64,000 nt of DNA from Liquorilactobacillus capillatus DSM 19910 (GCF_001434915.1 NZ_AZEF01000032.1:24691-88690), one strand, 5' to 3'; counted from the stretch's first letter, positions 1 through 8,817 are shown. Translations and numbers: made by a program. The notes: generated by a model not told the origin, from the letters alone.

Positions 1-53
1 CTGGTCAGTAATTCATCATTGTAATTTTTTTGAAGAGGAGTTAAACTACTTCT

Positions 54-341
54 ATGAATATCGAAATAGAAAAAGAAAATAAACTAGCAGAGTTATTTGG
101 TGCTCTCAGCGAGCCTAATAGAATTAGGATAATCAAAATTTTAAGAGATAGTAAGCGCGAGCTGAATTGCAGTGAGGTAAGTAGTTTGCTTAAAATTGCT
201 CCCTCAACGGTTTCATATCATTTTAAGGCCTTGCGTCAAGCGGGTCTGACTAAAACAAGACAGCAGGCACAAACAAAATATTTATCGTTGAACGTGGAAA
301 CGTTCGCCAAATATTTACCTGGTTTTCTGGATTCACTATGA
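54..341 (+). CDS. ArsR-family winged-helix transcriptional regulator
   Basis: This is a 95-residue protein with a typical ArsR/SmtB winged helix. The N-terminal helix contains LFGALSEPNRIRIIKIL. It is followed by a recognition helix (about residues 48-62, around APSTVSYHFKALRQAGL) and a beta wing ending in TKYLSLN. No cysteine pair of the metal-binding CxC kind is visible in the recognition helix; the only Cys is at about residue 38. A metal is therefore not the obvious signal. The ribosome binding site gaggag lies about 14 bases upstream of the ATG. The gene lies 58 bases upstream of a glutathione-S-transferase-like gene on the same strand, so the two are probably co-transcribed. The inducer is unknown. 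Confidence 0.85.
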   Translation: MNIEIEKENKLAELFGALSEPNRIRIIKILRDSKRELNCSEVSSLLKIAPSTVSYHFKALRQAGLTKTRQQAQTKYLSLNVETFAKYLPGFLDSL

Positions 342-399
342 ATCCTTTTTCTTTTAGAATTTTATTTCGATAAATATAGAAATAGAAAGAAGTATAATA

Positions 400-1041
400 A
401 TGAAATTATTTTACGCCGCCGGAGCAAGTTCGCTGGCACCGCATATCCTGCTTGAAGAGAGCGGGATGCATTATACTTTAGAGCGAGTCAATTTAGATAC
501 TAAAATCTGGAAGGGGGGAGAATATCGGCAAGTAAATCCTAAAAACTATGTTCCGGCGCTAGCAATAACAGACAGTTATATTTTAACCGAATGTGCAGTT
601 ATTTTGGAATATATTGGTAAACAAGTAGCTGACCGTAATCTTATCGCAATATACGGGGGCGAAACTTACTGGAAACAAAGAATCTGGCTGAACTATATTG
701 CAACTGAGTTACACAAAAATTTCATCTCGCCTTTTAGAAAGGGGAATTGGCTGCCAAATACCGCTGATTCGAAAAGTTTTGTTTATAAGAGGGCCCTTCC
801 TAGATTGAAGTTTGTCGACAATGCTTTGAAGCAACAGGACTATTTAGTTAACAACGAATTTTCCGCTCCTGATGCCTATTTATTTGTGATAACTAATTGG
901 ATTAAAAGATTAGGCTATAATTTTGACGACTTTAAAAATTTACAGAGTTTTGATGCTAGCATGCGTGCACGTCCGGCAGTCCAACGTGTTTTGCAACAGG
1001 AAGGTAGACCGCACTCTTTACAAGATGATGTAAAATGCTAA
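400..1041 (+). CDS. Glutathione S-transferase-like protein (GstA/beta-class type)
   Basis: This 213-residue protein has the two-part GST layout. An N-terminal thioredoxin-like domain (about 1-80) begins MKLFYAAGASSLAPHILLEE and contains the cis-Pro motif NYVPAL and the glutathione gamma-glutamyl contact region LTECAVILEYI. An all-helical C-terminal domain (about 90-205) carries the N-capping motif SAPDAYLFVITNW. The layout matches bacterial beta-class enzymes such as E. coli GstA, in which a Cys near position 10 is common. Here that place is held by Ala-Ser-Ser, so a serine might serve. Such proteins are typical of proteobacteria and infrequent in Lactobacillaceae, which suggests transfer. 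It lies directly after the ArsR regulator. The substrate is unknown. Confidence 0.8.
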   Translation: MKLFYAAGASSLAPHILLEESGMHYTLERVNLDTKIWKGGEYRQVNPKNYVPALAITDSYILTECAVILEYIGKQVADRNLIAIYGGETYWKQRIWLNYIATELHKNFISPFRKGNWLPNTADSKSFVYKRALPRLKFVDNALKQQDYLVNNEFSAPDAYLFVITNWIKRLGYNFDDFKNLQSFDASMRARPAVQRVLQQEGRPHSLQDDVKC

Positions 1042-1128
1042 AAGCAGGTTACAGCCAAAACGACGACAAACGTTACTAATCGAGAAGCTGCTCAAATAAG
1101 CTAATTTTAGTAGAACAGGTAAGGATAG

Positions 1129-2022
1129 TTAGAGATGCACATCTGCAAAGTCAAAGACCAGCCGCAATTCTTCAGTGGTCAAATACCGCGTTAGGTACTG
1201 CCGCTCATTTTCTAGAAATTGGGGTCCATGTCCAGTTAAGTGAGCGATTAAATTAGCCCTTTTGATAAAACGTAAACCACTCTTTTTATTTCCACTAAGG
1301 TAAAGTGTTAGGCCTTTCAAGTTAAAGAGGCGTGCACGGTGATAGTAGTCCTTTTCCTGGTTTTTAAAGTAATCTTCTAACTTAATGACTAGTGCCTGTG
1401 CGGTGTCAAGGTACTGACTATCTAGCATACTTAGGATCACGTTATTGTAAATGTAAAACAGCATTGAAAAATTATCGTGTCGGAAGTCTTCATAAATAAT
1501 CTTCTTTTTTTGCAACTCCTCAAATAGACTGAACATGAATGTTTGCTCTAAAAAGGGAATCGAGTGGCCGAACAAGTACAGTTCGAAGAAAGTCCAGTTA
1601 CTGATACCTTGAAAATAATCTTCTAGAACTTTTAACTCACTTTTGGTGATGCTGTCAGCTTTCAGAGTTGTCAGCATCATTTTTATTTGAATGGCTTGCA
1701 GGTGGGCGAATTTTCCGGGTTGTGCCTGCCAGTGAACCAAATACTGGCGTAGTTGGGTGACGTTGCCGGCTTGATAAGCACGCTGAAGATTGGGCAGCAA
1801 ATCATTAGCTGCGGTATTTCTAAGTTGGTAGAGAAATTCAAACTCAGAGAGTTGCACATTAAGACGATGCAACAATGCTAAGAGATGTGTGAATGAAATA
1901 TCTGTGAGTCCGCGTTCAAAACGCGATAAGAAGGGCACTGAAACGATTCCTCGGCTTGCTTCTTGAAGTGTAATATTTTTATTGGTTCTGAATTCTTTAA
2001 AGATCTGACCTATTTTCATCAT
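1129..2022 (-). CDS. Rgg/GadR/MutR-family transcriptional regulator
   Basis: The protein has 297 residues. The N-terminal HTH_3 domain (about 4-60) reads IGQIFKEFRTNKNITLQEA and then SVPFLSRFERGLTDISF, the usual Rgg recognition-helix signature. The remainder is a long all-alpha, TPR-like domain expected to bind a short peptide pheromone. It is divergent from the MFS exporter at 2114, and the 91-base gap is AT-rich. That arrangement is typical of a regulator controlling its neighbour. I looked for a small SHP-like peptide gene beside it and did not find a convincing one. Two adjacent ATG codons (2022 and 2019) are possible starts. Confidence 0.88.
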   Translation of the reverse strand: MMKIGQIFKEFRTNKNITLQEASRGIVSVPFLSRFERGLTDISFTHLLALLHRLNVQLSEFEFLYQLRNTAANDLLPNLQRAYQAGNVTQLRQYLVHWQAQPGKFAHLQAIQIKMMLTTLKADSITKSELKVLEDYFQGISNWTFFELYLFGHSIPFLEQTFMFSLFEELQKKKIIYEDFRHDNFSMLFYIYNNVILSMLDSQYLDTAQALVIKLEDYFKNQEKDYYHRARLFNLKGLTLYLSGNKKSGLRFIKRANLIAHLTGHGPQFLENERQYLTRYLTTEELRLVFDFADVHL

Positions 2023-2113
2023 TTATTTAACCTATATGCAACTTTTTTATTCTTAAGTTTATTCCTAGATTAAAATAAAAGCTACCTTAGTAATTTAATT
2101 TAGGAGGAAAACC

Positions 2114-3310
2114 ATGTTATCGCATAATTCAAAATTTGGCTGTCTCTGGCTGAGCTTTTTGATCTCTTCAATTGGCGACTGGCTGTATCGTCTGGCGTTG
2201 CCACTCATTATTCTTGAAAAAACTGGCTCTGCTTATCATGCCGCAACGGTTTTTGGAGTATCTTTTGTACCTTGGGTCCTTTTTTCGTTACTTGGTGGGA
2301 GCTTAGCTGATAATTATGCTAAGAAAAAAATCTTGATTAGTGGCAATGCTGCCGCTGGGCTGATCAGTTTATTTTTAATTTTTATCCTGCAAAGTAAAAG
2401 TATCAACTTTGGCTTATTATATGTTGCGGTATTTTTACTCGCGTCTGTAGATCCTTTGATTCATCCCAGCTTCCAAAGTATTATTCCAGAACTTACGGTA
2501 CAAAAACAGTTTGTCAGTGCCAATGCGGCTCTTCAAATGGTCGATAATACTTTAGCAATTATGGGACCATTGTTAGGTGGGACCTTGGTCACTTTCTTAG
2601 GTGGCATGAGTGCTATCTTGATCGATACACTGTCTTTTTTTATTGCCGCACTTATCCTATTCAAACTGCCGCAGCGTACTGAACGAACGCGAAAAAATCG
2701 TCCAGTGCGCGGCATAGTACAGGATGTAGTAACAGGCGCTAAGTATAGTTTCCAGCAAAAAGTTATTTTTAGTGGGTCACTGATGTTCCTATTTACTAAT
2801 TTTGCGCTCAATATGTTTGAGGCTAACTTCATGTTTTATATGACAGAAGCTTTAAACTATCCGGTCATTAAGGCAACGATCGCGCTAGCACTTGGTGGCG
2901 GTGGAGCCTTGGCTGCCAGTTTTGTTGGGAGCAGAATCGTTGAGAGTTTTAGAGCGGGGATGTTATTATCATCAAGTACGATTTTAGCGGGGCTAAGTAC
3001 GTTGCTGTTATTGTTTAACCAAAACTATCTCTACATTGGCATAGTGTTAGGGTTGGTCAGCTTTTTTGGAACGATCAATGTGATTACTTACTTTACGCTG
3101 CGGCAACGAACGGTTCCACGCCACCTTCTCGGTCGTGTAATCGCGGTGACACGGATGGTTTCTTACGCTTCGATCCCAGTCGGCTCATGGTGTGGTGGGG
3201 TATTGTTAGCACACGGTCAAACGATGTTTACGGTTATCTTATTAGCTGGAATTATCCGCACACTGGCAGGTGTCGGGGCTAAGCTATCACCGTTGGGGCG
3301 GGAGAAGTAG
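2114..3310 (+). CDS. MFS transporter, DHA3/macrolide-efflux-like
   Basis: This 398-residue protein has about 12 hydrophobic segments. It shows the MFS signature after helix 2 (LGGSLADNYAKKKILI) and a central hydrophilic loop (about 190-210, rich in Arg). The N-terminus, SFLISSIGDWLYRLALPLIILEKTGSA, is like members of the DHA3 drug-efflux group (MefA/NreB type). A strong aggagg ribosome binding site precedes the ATG. It is divergently transcribed from the Rgg regulator, so peptide-controlled expression of an exporter is a reasonable inference. The exported compound cannot be told from the sequence. Confidence 0.85.
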   Translation: MLSHNSKFGCLWLSFLISSIGDWLYRLALPLIILEKTGSAYHAATVFGVSFVPWVLFSLLGGSLADNYAKKKILISGNAAAGLISLFLIFILQSKSINFGLLYVAVFLLASVDPLIHPSFQSIIPELTVQKQFVSANAALQMVDNTLAIMGPLLGGTLVTFLGGMSAILIDTLSFFIAALILFKLPQRTERTRKNRPVRGIVQDVVTGAKYSFQQKVIFSGSLMFLFTNFALNMFEANFMFYMTEALNYPVIKATIALALGGGGALAASFVGSRIVESFRAGMLLSSSTILAGLSTLLLLFNQNYLYIGIVLGLVSFFGTINVITYFTLRQRTVPRHLLGRVIAVTRMVSYASIPVGSWCGGVLLAHGQTMFTVILLAGIIRTLAGVGAKLSPLGREK

Positions 3311-3442
3311 GATGACTGTTTTTTCACCTCCATTTGTTTGACTTGTAAAAAGTATGGTTAAAGGTAATACTTAGTAAAAAGCTATATAACTTGCATCGAA
3401 CCCATGTAGGTTACTTTATTTAAGCAAGAAAGTAGGGATCAC

Positions 3443-4114
3443 ATGCGAATCAATATTTTACAACATACTCCTAACGAAGGACCTGGCTCGATTTTAGCTT
3501 GGAGTAGGCTACATGGGCACGAGGCCTACATCTATCATCCGTATCAATTCGGCTTTTTACCGACCGCTGCGGAAACGGATATGCTTATTATTTTAGGTGG
3601 TCCAATGAGTCCCAATGATGACTTACCGTGGATCAAGCAAGAGCGTGTGCTTATCCAGAAATTAATGGAGACTGATAAACCCATTTTTGGTGCTTGTTAC
3701 GGTGCGCAGCAGCTTGCTAAAACCTTGGGGTGCGCGATTACCAAAGCTCCAGCTAAAGAAGTCGGGTGGGCGCCGGTCTATCGGCAAAGTGATGCGATTC
3801 CAGCGTTGCCTAAAGAACTGTTGGCACTGCACTGGCATGAAGAAATGTTTGCGATCCCACAGGAAGCAGAGCTGCTATTCTCAAGTGAGCGGGTTAGAAA
3901 CCAAGGTTTTGTTATGAATCATCGCATTATTGGCCTGCAGTTTCATTTTGAACCGCAAACTGATAATGTACGCGAGATGGTAACTAACGATTTCCCTTAC
4001 ATCACCGGTTCAGTGTTCAAGCAAACGGCGGCTGACATTTTACAGACCCCAGTCCCTGCGGAAAATAAGCAGGTCATGTTCAAACTTTTGGATTATATTA
4101 GTGCAGGTAAATAA
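3443..4114 (+). CDS. Class I glutamine amidotransferase-like protein
   Basis: This 223-residue stand-alone GATase domain is related to the glutaminase half of GMP synthase. The nucleophile elbow GACYGAQQLAK supplies the catalytic Cys (about residue 88). LHWHEE, and FHFEP near residue 170, supply the conserved His and the His-x-Glu part of the triad. No synthetase or acceptor domain is attached. Proteins of this kind (YfeJ/GuaA-like) often act on small-molecule or gamma-glutamyl substrates, but the specific reaction is not known. The gene is monocistronic, with a hairpin at 4135-4173 and an intrinsic terminator at 4196-4229 after it. Confidence 0.8.
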   Translation: MRINILQHTPNEGPGSILAWSRLHGHEAYIYHPYQFGFLPTAAETDMLIILGGPMSPNDDLPWIKQERVLIQKLMETDKPIFGACYGAQQLAKTLGCAITKAPAKEVGWAPVYRQSDAIPALPKELLALHWHEEMFAIPQEAELLFSSERVRNQGFVMNHRIIGLQFHFEPQTDNVREMVTNDFPYITGSVFKQTAADILQTPVPAENKQVMFKLLDYISAGK

Positions 4115-4195
4115 ATAGATTTAACTGAAATAGCCGTCTCGGCTTGCAGAAGTTTATTCTACAGATTGAGACGACTAGGTCTTTGAAAGATCAAG

Positions 4196-4229
4196 ACAGC
4201 GCTGAAGATTTCAAGCAGGGCTGTTTTTT
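4196..4229 (+). terminator. Intrinsic terminator after the GATase gene
   Basis: The arms ACAGC-GCTGAA and TTCAAGC-AG-GGCTGT form an interrupted stem followed by six T. A second hairpin (CGTCTC at 4135-4140 with GAGACG at 4168-4173) lies just upstream of it. Confidence 0.7.
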
Positions 4230-4251
4230 ATTGATTCCTTAATGGTTGTCT

Positions 4252-5292
4252 TTAATGCTTAGGCTGATTACTGATAACCACTTTGCCAATCATATGATTG
4301 GTCTCAATTAATTGATGAGCCTCTTTTAGATTACGCACGTTGATCGGCGTGAGTGTCTTAGTCAGCGTGCTTTTTAGGACTTTTTGATCCAATAAAGCTG
4401 CAATTTGTTCGAGGATCTGGTGCTGGCTGATCATATCTGGAGTTTGGTAGAAGGATTTAGTGTACATCCATTCCCATGCAAAAGTAGCTCGTTTTTGGGT
4501 CAATTTCCGGAGGTTGACAGGATGGTGATTCTCGGTAATTGAGGCAATATGACCGCTGGGTTTGATTAATTCTGCCATTTCATCCCAGTGGCCATCTAAG
4601 TCATTTAGTTCTAGGATGAAGTCAACGTACTTATAGCCAAGATTGCGGACCTCTGTTACTAGACTTTTACGGTGGTTGACGGTTTGATCTGCTCCTAATG
4701 AAGTCACCCAGTCGATGGTTTCAGGTCGTGAGGCGCTAGCAATAACTTTCAGCCCCGCCCAGTGCGCCAACTGAACGGCAATGGAGCCGACCCCGCCAGA
4801 ACCATTAATGATCAGAAGCGTTTTAGCCCGATTGGCCGCGCGAGCTTGCGGGTCGATCGCTAATTGTTCGAAAAGAGCTTCCCACGCGGTCAACGAAGTT
4901 AACGGCATGGCTGCCGCCTGGTCAACTGTTAAAGTTTGCGGAGCATGACCGACAATGCGCTCATCAACTAACTGGTACTGACTGTTACTGCCAGGACGTT
5001 TAAAAGAGCCGGCATAAAAAACACGGTCGCCTTTTTTGAAAAGTGTAACTTGTTTGCCACTTTCTTCAACGACACCGACTGCATCCCAACCAATGATTTT
5101 AGGTTGTTGCAGTTTGCTATGCCCGCTTTTTCTAACACCGACATCAACTGGGTTAACGGAAACAGCTTCCACCCTCACTAACAAATCATGCCCCTTAGCG
5201 ACTGGCTTAGGTATTGCAAATTCTAATAAACTATTATTATCTTCGATAGGTAAGTGTTCTTTAAAACCGATCGCTTTCATCATGGTAGTCAT
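4252..5292 (-). CDS. Zinc-independent quinone oxidoreductase/alcohol dehydrogenase-like (MDR family)
   Basis: This medium-chain dehydrogenase/reductase has about 346 residues. The GroES-like domain is N-terminal, and the Rossmann motif INGSGGVGSIAVQLAHW falls at about 155-172. Catalytic-zinc Cys/His residues are absent, as in the zinc-type-alcohol-dehydrogenase-like/YogA-like quinone oxidoreductase group, so it should use NADPH without metal. The reading frame continues upstream to 5370. The start at 5292 is chosen because a GAAGGG ribosome binding site sits 7 bases before it and the family begins at (M)MKAIGF. It is divergent from an HxlR regulator at 5461, an arrangement common for redox- or aldehyde-responsive oxidoreductases. 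Confidence 0.85.
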   Translation of the reverse strand: MTTMMKAIGFKEHLPIEDNNSLLEFAIPKPVAKGHDLLVRVEAVSVNPVDVGVRKSGHSKLQQPKIIGWDAVGVVEESGKQVTLFKKGDRVFYAGSFKRPGSNSQYQLVDERIVGHAPQTLTVDQAAAMPLTSLTAWEALFEQLAIDPQARAANRAKTLLIINGSGGVGSIAVQLAHWAGLKVIASASRPETIDWVTSLGADQTVNHRKSLVTEVRNLGYKYVDFILELNDLDGHWDEMAELIKPSGHIASITENHHPVNLRKLTQKRATFAWEWMYTKSFYQTPDMISQHQILEQIAALLDQKVLKSTLTKTLTPINVRNLKEAHQLIETNHMIGKVVISNQPKH

Positions 5293-5460
5293 CCAAGTCC
5301 CTTCTTTCACAGTTATTATTGACCACTGTACAAGCAGGCGCAATAATGAAGAATTTGTAAGGTGAGCCATCCAAGGCTGTGTTCAACAATAATAATTGAA
5401 AAATAAACGCGACTCCTGTATTTTGGATATTAAAACAGATTGTTAAGGGAGCGATAAGAG

Positions 5461-5868
5461 ATGCAGCGACATATTTATGCGTGTCAAGACGGCTGTCCAG
5501 TGCAGAGTACGTTACAGATAATTGCCGGCAAATGGAAGGCTGTCATTTTATACCACTTTTTTAAGGATGGCATCTGTCATTTTGGGGAACTTCAAAGAGA
5601 AATTCAAGCTTGTTCCAGCCGAATGCTGGCGTTGCAGCTGAATGAACTTGAAGAAGATGGTGTGATCAGTAAAAATATCTATTCAACTATGCCACTAAAA
5701 ACAGATTATACATTAACAGAGTTCGGTAAAACCTTGGAACCCGTCATCGATGCAATGGCAGCGTGGGGAAATCATTATAACCAAACTATTGCTGGAGCTG
5801 AAGATTTCTCGCAACCTGGGGCTTGCCGCTGGCCGGTTGATGTAACAGCTAAATCTAAAAACAAATAA
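5461..5868 (+). CDS. HxlR-family transcriptional regulator
   Basis: The protein has 135 residues and is a complete HxlR winged helix. It reads CPVQSTLQIIAGKWKAVILYHF, then FGELQREIQACSSRMLALQLNELEEDGVI, then a wing and LTEFGKTLEPVIDAMAAWG. Cysteines occur at about residues 5, 9 and 50. HxlR members such as B. subtilis YodB and HypR sense quinones or disulfide stress through an N-terminal Cys, and the Cys near residue 9 is in a similar place. The divergent quinone oxidoreductase fits a thiol- or quinone-responsive circuit. That part is inference. Confidence 0.88.
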   Translation: MQRHIYACQDGCPVQSTLQIIAGKWKAVILYHFFKDGICHFGELQREIQACSSRMLALQLNELEEDGVISKNIYSTMPLKTDYTLTEFGKTLEPVIDAMAAWGNHYNQTIAGAEDFSQPGACRWPVDVTAKSKNK

Positions 5869-6016
5869 GAACTTGAACAAGTGTGGTCAAAGAACGAAAC
5901 TACTTGTTTGAATTCTTACTCAATTTAGTTTCAGACAATCTTTTTCAAAGATATAATTAACTTTCTCCCCTTGAATATTCTAAAACAATGTTTTATCATT
6001 GATTTGGATATATAAA

Positions 6017-6033
6017 ATATCGTTTTTCGATAT
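6017..6033 (+). promoter_or_regulatory. Inverted repeat ATATCG-N5-CGATAT ahead of the DUF2975 gene
   Basis: The perfect 6-base arms flank TTTTT and end two bases before the aaggagg ribosome binding site of the DUF2975 gene at 6047. The position in the 5' end of the transcript suits an operator for the HTH protein encoded downstream. This is inferred from position only. Confidence 0.4.
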
Positions 6034-6046
6034 AAGGAGGAAGAAA

Positions 6047-6610
6047 ATGAAACATAATTATAAAAAAATTATTCGTTGCCTAAATGTGTTTACAAGAATT
6101 ATTTTGGCCTTTTTAGGGTTAGCATTTATTGGTTCAGTTTTTTATGTAGTCGATATCTTATCAGGTAATATCAAGGAAAACTTAATTAATGACGATTCAA
6201 TGTTTATTTTACAAGGGCATACTGTTGTTGCTGACAGTGCAATCAGGAACTTTCCGCGTGTACAGTATGCTTTGAGCTTTATTTGTGGAATCAGCTTAAT
6301 GTTTGTAGGAGCATACATAGCATTAAGAGCTGTACAGAATATTTTGCAAAACGTTCTTAAAGGCCAAGTCTTTAATCTTAAAAATGCTCAAAATATCAAG
6401 CAAATTGTATGGGCACAAATTTGGCTAGTGTGCAGTGACCCATTCCTCTTCTGGACGAACCATTTGACAGAAACCCATTTAGGACGTTCAAGTAATACTT
6501 TTCAAAGTTCTTTTATTGGTGATAGTATTACTCTTTTAGTGATTTATGTGGTTTATATCGCGTTTAAGATGGCAGTTGATCTCAAAAAAGAAAATAGTTT
6601 GACGATTTAA
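6047..6610 (+). CDS. DUF2975 membrane protein
   Basis: This 187-residue protein has four predicted membrane segments (about residues 12-35, 75-98, 120-140 and 160-178). The layout matches the DUF2975 family (B. subtilis YoaS-like). The frame opens at 5999, but the start at 6047 follows AAGGAGG at the right distance and gives the normal family N-terminus. In Firmicutes this family is regularly paired with a small YozG-type HTH protein, as here, 16 bases downstream. The function is not established. Confidence 0.82.
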   Translation: MKHNYKKIIRCLNVFTRIILAFLGLAFIGSVFYVVDILSGNIKENLINDDSMFILQGHTVVADSAIRNFPRVQYALSFICGISLMFVGAYIALRAVQNILQNVLKGQVFNLKNAQNIKQIVWAQIWLVCSDPFLFWTNHLTETHLGRSSNTFQSSFIGDSITLLVIYVVYIAFKMAVDLKKENSLTI

Positions 6611-6626
6611 CTTAGGAGGAAATGTT

Positions 6627-6830
6627 TTGATCAAGATTACTTTAAATGTTGTTATGGCAGAGCGAAACATCTCATCTAATGAACTTGCAAAGTTAGTCGG
6701 CATCACACCGGCTAATATTTCTATTTTAAAAACGGGTAAAGCCAAGGCAGTCCGTTTTACCACACTCGAAAAACTGTGTCAGGTGTTGGACTGCCAACCA
6801 GGAGATCTTATTAAGTATGAAAAAGATTGA
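6627..6830 (+). CDS. YozG-like Cro/C1-type HTH protein
   Basis: This 67-residue protein is a single HTH_26/Cro domain: ERNISSNELAKLVGITPANISILKTGKAKAVRFTTLEKLC, followed by the typical ending CQPGDLIKYEKD. The start codon is TTG at 6627, set by AGGAGG at 6614-6619; the ATG overlapping the ribosome binding site is followed at once by a stop. It forms an operon with the DUF2975 gene and probably autoregulates it. Confidence 0.88.
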   Translation: MIKITLNVVMAERNISSNELAKLVGITPANISILKTGKAKAVRFTTLEKLCQVLDCQPGDLIKYEKD

Positions 6831-6874
6831 TCGTAACCGTAAAAACTTATTAATAAGTTTTCTCTAAAACACAG

Positions 6875-6928
6875 CAAGAACTTAAATAAGTAAGACTTAA
6901 TTACTAGTCTTACTTATTTAAGTTCTTG
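6875..6928. terminator. Long bidirectional hairpin between convergent genes
   Basis: Two perfectly complementary 23-base arms (6875-6897 and 6906-6928) are separated by an 8-base loop. The right arm is followed by T-rich sequence, and the element sits between the ends of the HTH gene and the minus-strand 59-aa gene. It probably terminates both. The AT-rich stem is unusually long for a terminator. Confidence 0.7.
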
Positions 6929-6947
6929 TTTTAGTTTGGTTTCTTAT

Positions 6948-7127
6948 TTAATCTTCAGTTTTACGCGGCCAGAGTGCGAATTTGGGACGCGGCATAACGA
7001 TCAGTGCTAAGAATACCGTGCCATAATCAAGGTAGGCATCAATGGGAGAAGCATTGAAGAGATAACCGCGTAGAATAACCAGTGAAATGATTGCTAAAGC
7101 TAAAATAACACGAAGATCTTTGTTCAT
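6948..7127 (-). CDS. Small hypothetical membrane protein (59 aa)
   Basis: This short reading frame starts MNKDLRVILALAIISLVILR and ends LWPRKTED. It holds two hydrophobic segments (about residues 6-24 and 33-46) and positively charged ends. AGGAGG lies 8-13 bases upstream of the ATG, and a hairpin follows the stop, so I regard it as real. I do not recognise a family. It is preceded by about 230 bases that it shares with the divergent DHA2 exporter. Confidence 0.7.
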   Translation of the reverse strand: MNKDLRVILALAIISLVILRGYLFNASPIDAYLDYGTVFLALIVMPRPKFALWPRKTED

Positions 7128-7357
7128 AGTAACCGCCTCCTAAGCTTTATCTTTCTTTAATGATAGCGCTTTAATAGAGTTGATTCAAATTATTATTACT
7201 GAAAAGGGAAATTAAAATTAAATTAAAAAGAAAGGGTATCAGAACTTAACTAAAGTTAGTTTTTTGCACGCTAACTTTCAAAAAGTAATTTAGAATGTTT
7301 ACAAATTACATTTAATAAACTATCATTTAAAGTAATAGTTTAGGAGTGAGTTATAAA

Positions 7358-8731
7358 ATGGAAGAAAAAGAATTACATGGAATCAAACGAACTATTTTTG
7401 TTTGGACATTATTAGCCGGAACTTTCACAATGTCTATCAGTCAGTCGTCCTTATCAACTGCTTATCCGACCTTAATGCACTATTTTGGTGTAGATGCACC
7501 AACGATTCAGTGGTTGACGACCGGTTTTATGCTGATTATGTGTGTGATGATGCCGTTAAGCCCGTGGTTGTTGAATAATTTCTCGTTCAAAAAGATTTAT
7601 TTAAGTGTGCTGCTGATCTTTATGGTGGGGACAGTTATGATCATCATGGCACCGAACTTTATACTGGCACTGCTAGGAAGAGCACTTGAAGCAGTCGCGG
7701 TTGGGGTGTTGTTCCCGTCATTTCAAACAGTATTGTTGACGATCACACCTGTGAAGAAACGGCCGTCTGTAATGGGATTAGCAGGTTTGGTCATGGGATC
7801 GGCATTAGCGTGTGGGCCGATCATCTCAGGGATCATTTTAAATTATCTCAGTTGGCAAAGTCTCTTCGGTTTCTTTTTATTTGTAATCGCAATTGTATTT
7901 GTAAGTGCACTTTTCAATATTTATGATGTTTTACCACGACAACACAGCGGCTTTGACTTTATTTCAGTAATTGCTTCATTTGGATTGATCGGGATCTTGT
8001 ATGTTGTTCAAACCTATGGCAGCAAGCTGGAAATGACGCCTGCATTACTAGTGTTATTAATTCTTAGTCTTGCATTTACCGCCTACTTCATCTACCGCCA
8101 GTTTACACTGAAAGAACCACTATTAAAATTAAGAGTGATGCGGGTCGTGAACTTTGATCTGGCGGTTCTATTGACCGGGATCGCTTATATCTCATTGATC
8201 GTTGTCACAGTTGTTTATCCGCTTTATTACCAGAAGATACTACATACATCAGTTTTGGTGTCGGGCTTAGCCTTAGTACCACCAGCAATTCTTTTAAGTA
8301 TTTTGAATCCACTAACTGGTAAATTGACTGAAAAAATCGGCTTCAAAAAGACTCTGCTTATTGGGATGGCGATGTTGGTCTGTGGCTGGGGCGCGTTAGT
8401 CGTCTTTGCCGGGAATCTAACGCTGGTATCGATGATTATTTTCGCTATGTTGATCGAAGGCGGAAATGCATTTGTGATGATGCCTGCAACGACCTTAGGT
8501 GCTAACTCCTTAGCAGAGAGTCAGATATCGCATGGAACAGCAATCATTACAACCGTCAGACAGCTGCTAGGTGCGTTAGGTGTTACTGTAGCAACCTTGA
8601 TTTTGGCCGCCGGCAGCGGTTCGATCAGCTCAGTTAACGGCTACCGCAACGCCTTTATCTTTTTCTGCTTATTAGAGATCATCGGCTTTATTTTAGCTTG
8701 TGCTATTCGGCAGACAAAAGATAATAAATAA
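7358..8731 (+). CDS. MFS drug transporter, DHA2 (EmrB/QacA) type
   Basis: The protein has about 457 residues with some 13-14 hydrophobic segments, the DHA2 pattern. SQSSLSTAYPTLMHYFGVDAPTIQWLTTGFMLIMCVM covers helices 1-2 with the family motif D1 region (Ala/Ser in place of the usual Asp-x-x-Ile). MGLAGLVMGSALACGPIISGII is antiporter motif C (G-x-x-x-G-P-x-x-G) in helix 5. GTG at 7346 is in frame but lies inside the AGGAG ribosome binding site, so ATG at 7358 is preferred. It is probably a proton-driven multidrug efflux pump. No linked regulator is visible, and it ends in a terminator. Confidence 0.87.
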   Translation: MEEKELHGIKRTIFVWTLLAGTFTMSISQSSLSTAYPTLMHYFGVDAPTIQWLTTGFMLIMCVMMPLSPWLLNNFSFKKIYLSVLLIFMVGTVMIIMAPNFILALLGRALEAVAVGVLFPSFQTVLLTITPVKKRPSVMGLAGLVMGSALACGPIISGIILNYLSWQSLFGFFLFVIAIVFVSALFNIYDVLPRQHSGFDFISVIASFGLIGILYVVQTYGSKLEMTPALLVLLILSLAFTAYFIYRQFTLKEPLLKLRVMRVVNFDLAVLLTGIAYISLIVVTVVYPLYYQKILHTSVLVSGLALVPPAILLSILNPLTGKLTEKIGFKKTLLIGMAMLVCGWGALVVFAGNLTLVSMIIFAMLIEGGNAFVMMPATTLGANSLAESQISHGTAIITTVRQLLGALGVTVATLILAAGSGSISSVNGYRNAFIFFCLLEIIGFILACAIRQTKDNK

Positions 8732-8763
8732 ATCAGTTAGTTTTTGCTATTTTTAATAATTTA

Positions 8764-8817
8764 ATACAAAGGAAGGTCCGGAAAAAGTCATTTTAAAACC
8801 GGGCCTTCTCTTGTATT
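8764..8817 (+). terminator. Intrinsic terminator after the DHA2 exporter
   Basis: The stem GAAGGTCCGG (8772-8781) pairs with CCGGGCCTTC (8799-8808). ATACAA at 8764-8769 and TTGTAT at 8811-8816 extend it. A T-rich tract follows. Confidence 0.8.

Noticed and set aside
7160..7175. TGATAGCGCTTTAA as a cre site
   Set aside because: It has one mismatch to the core pattern and no sugar-related gene beside it; evidence too weak to list.
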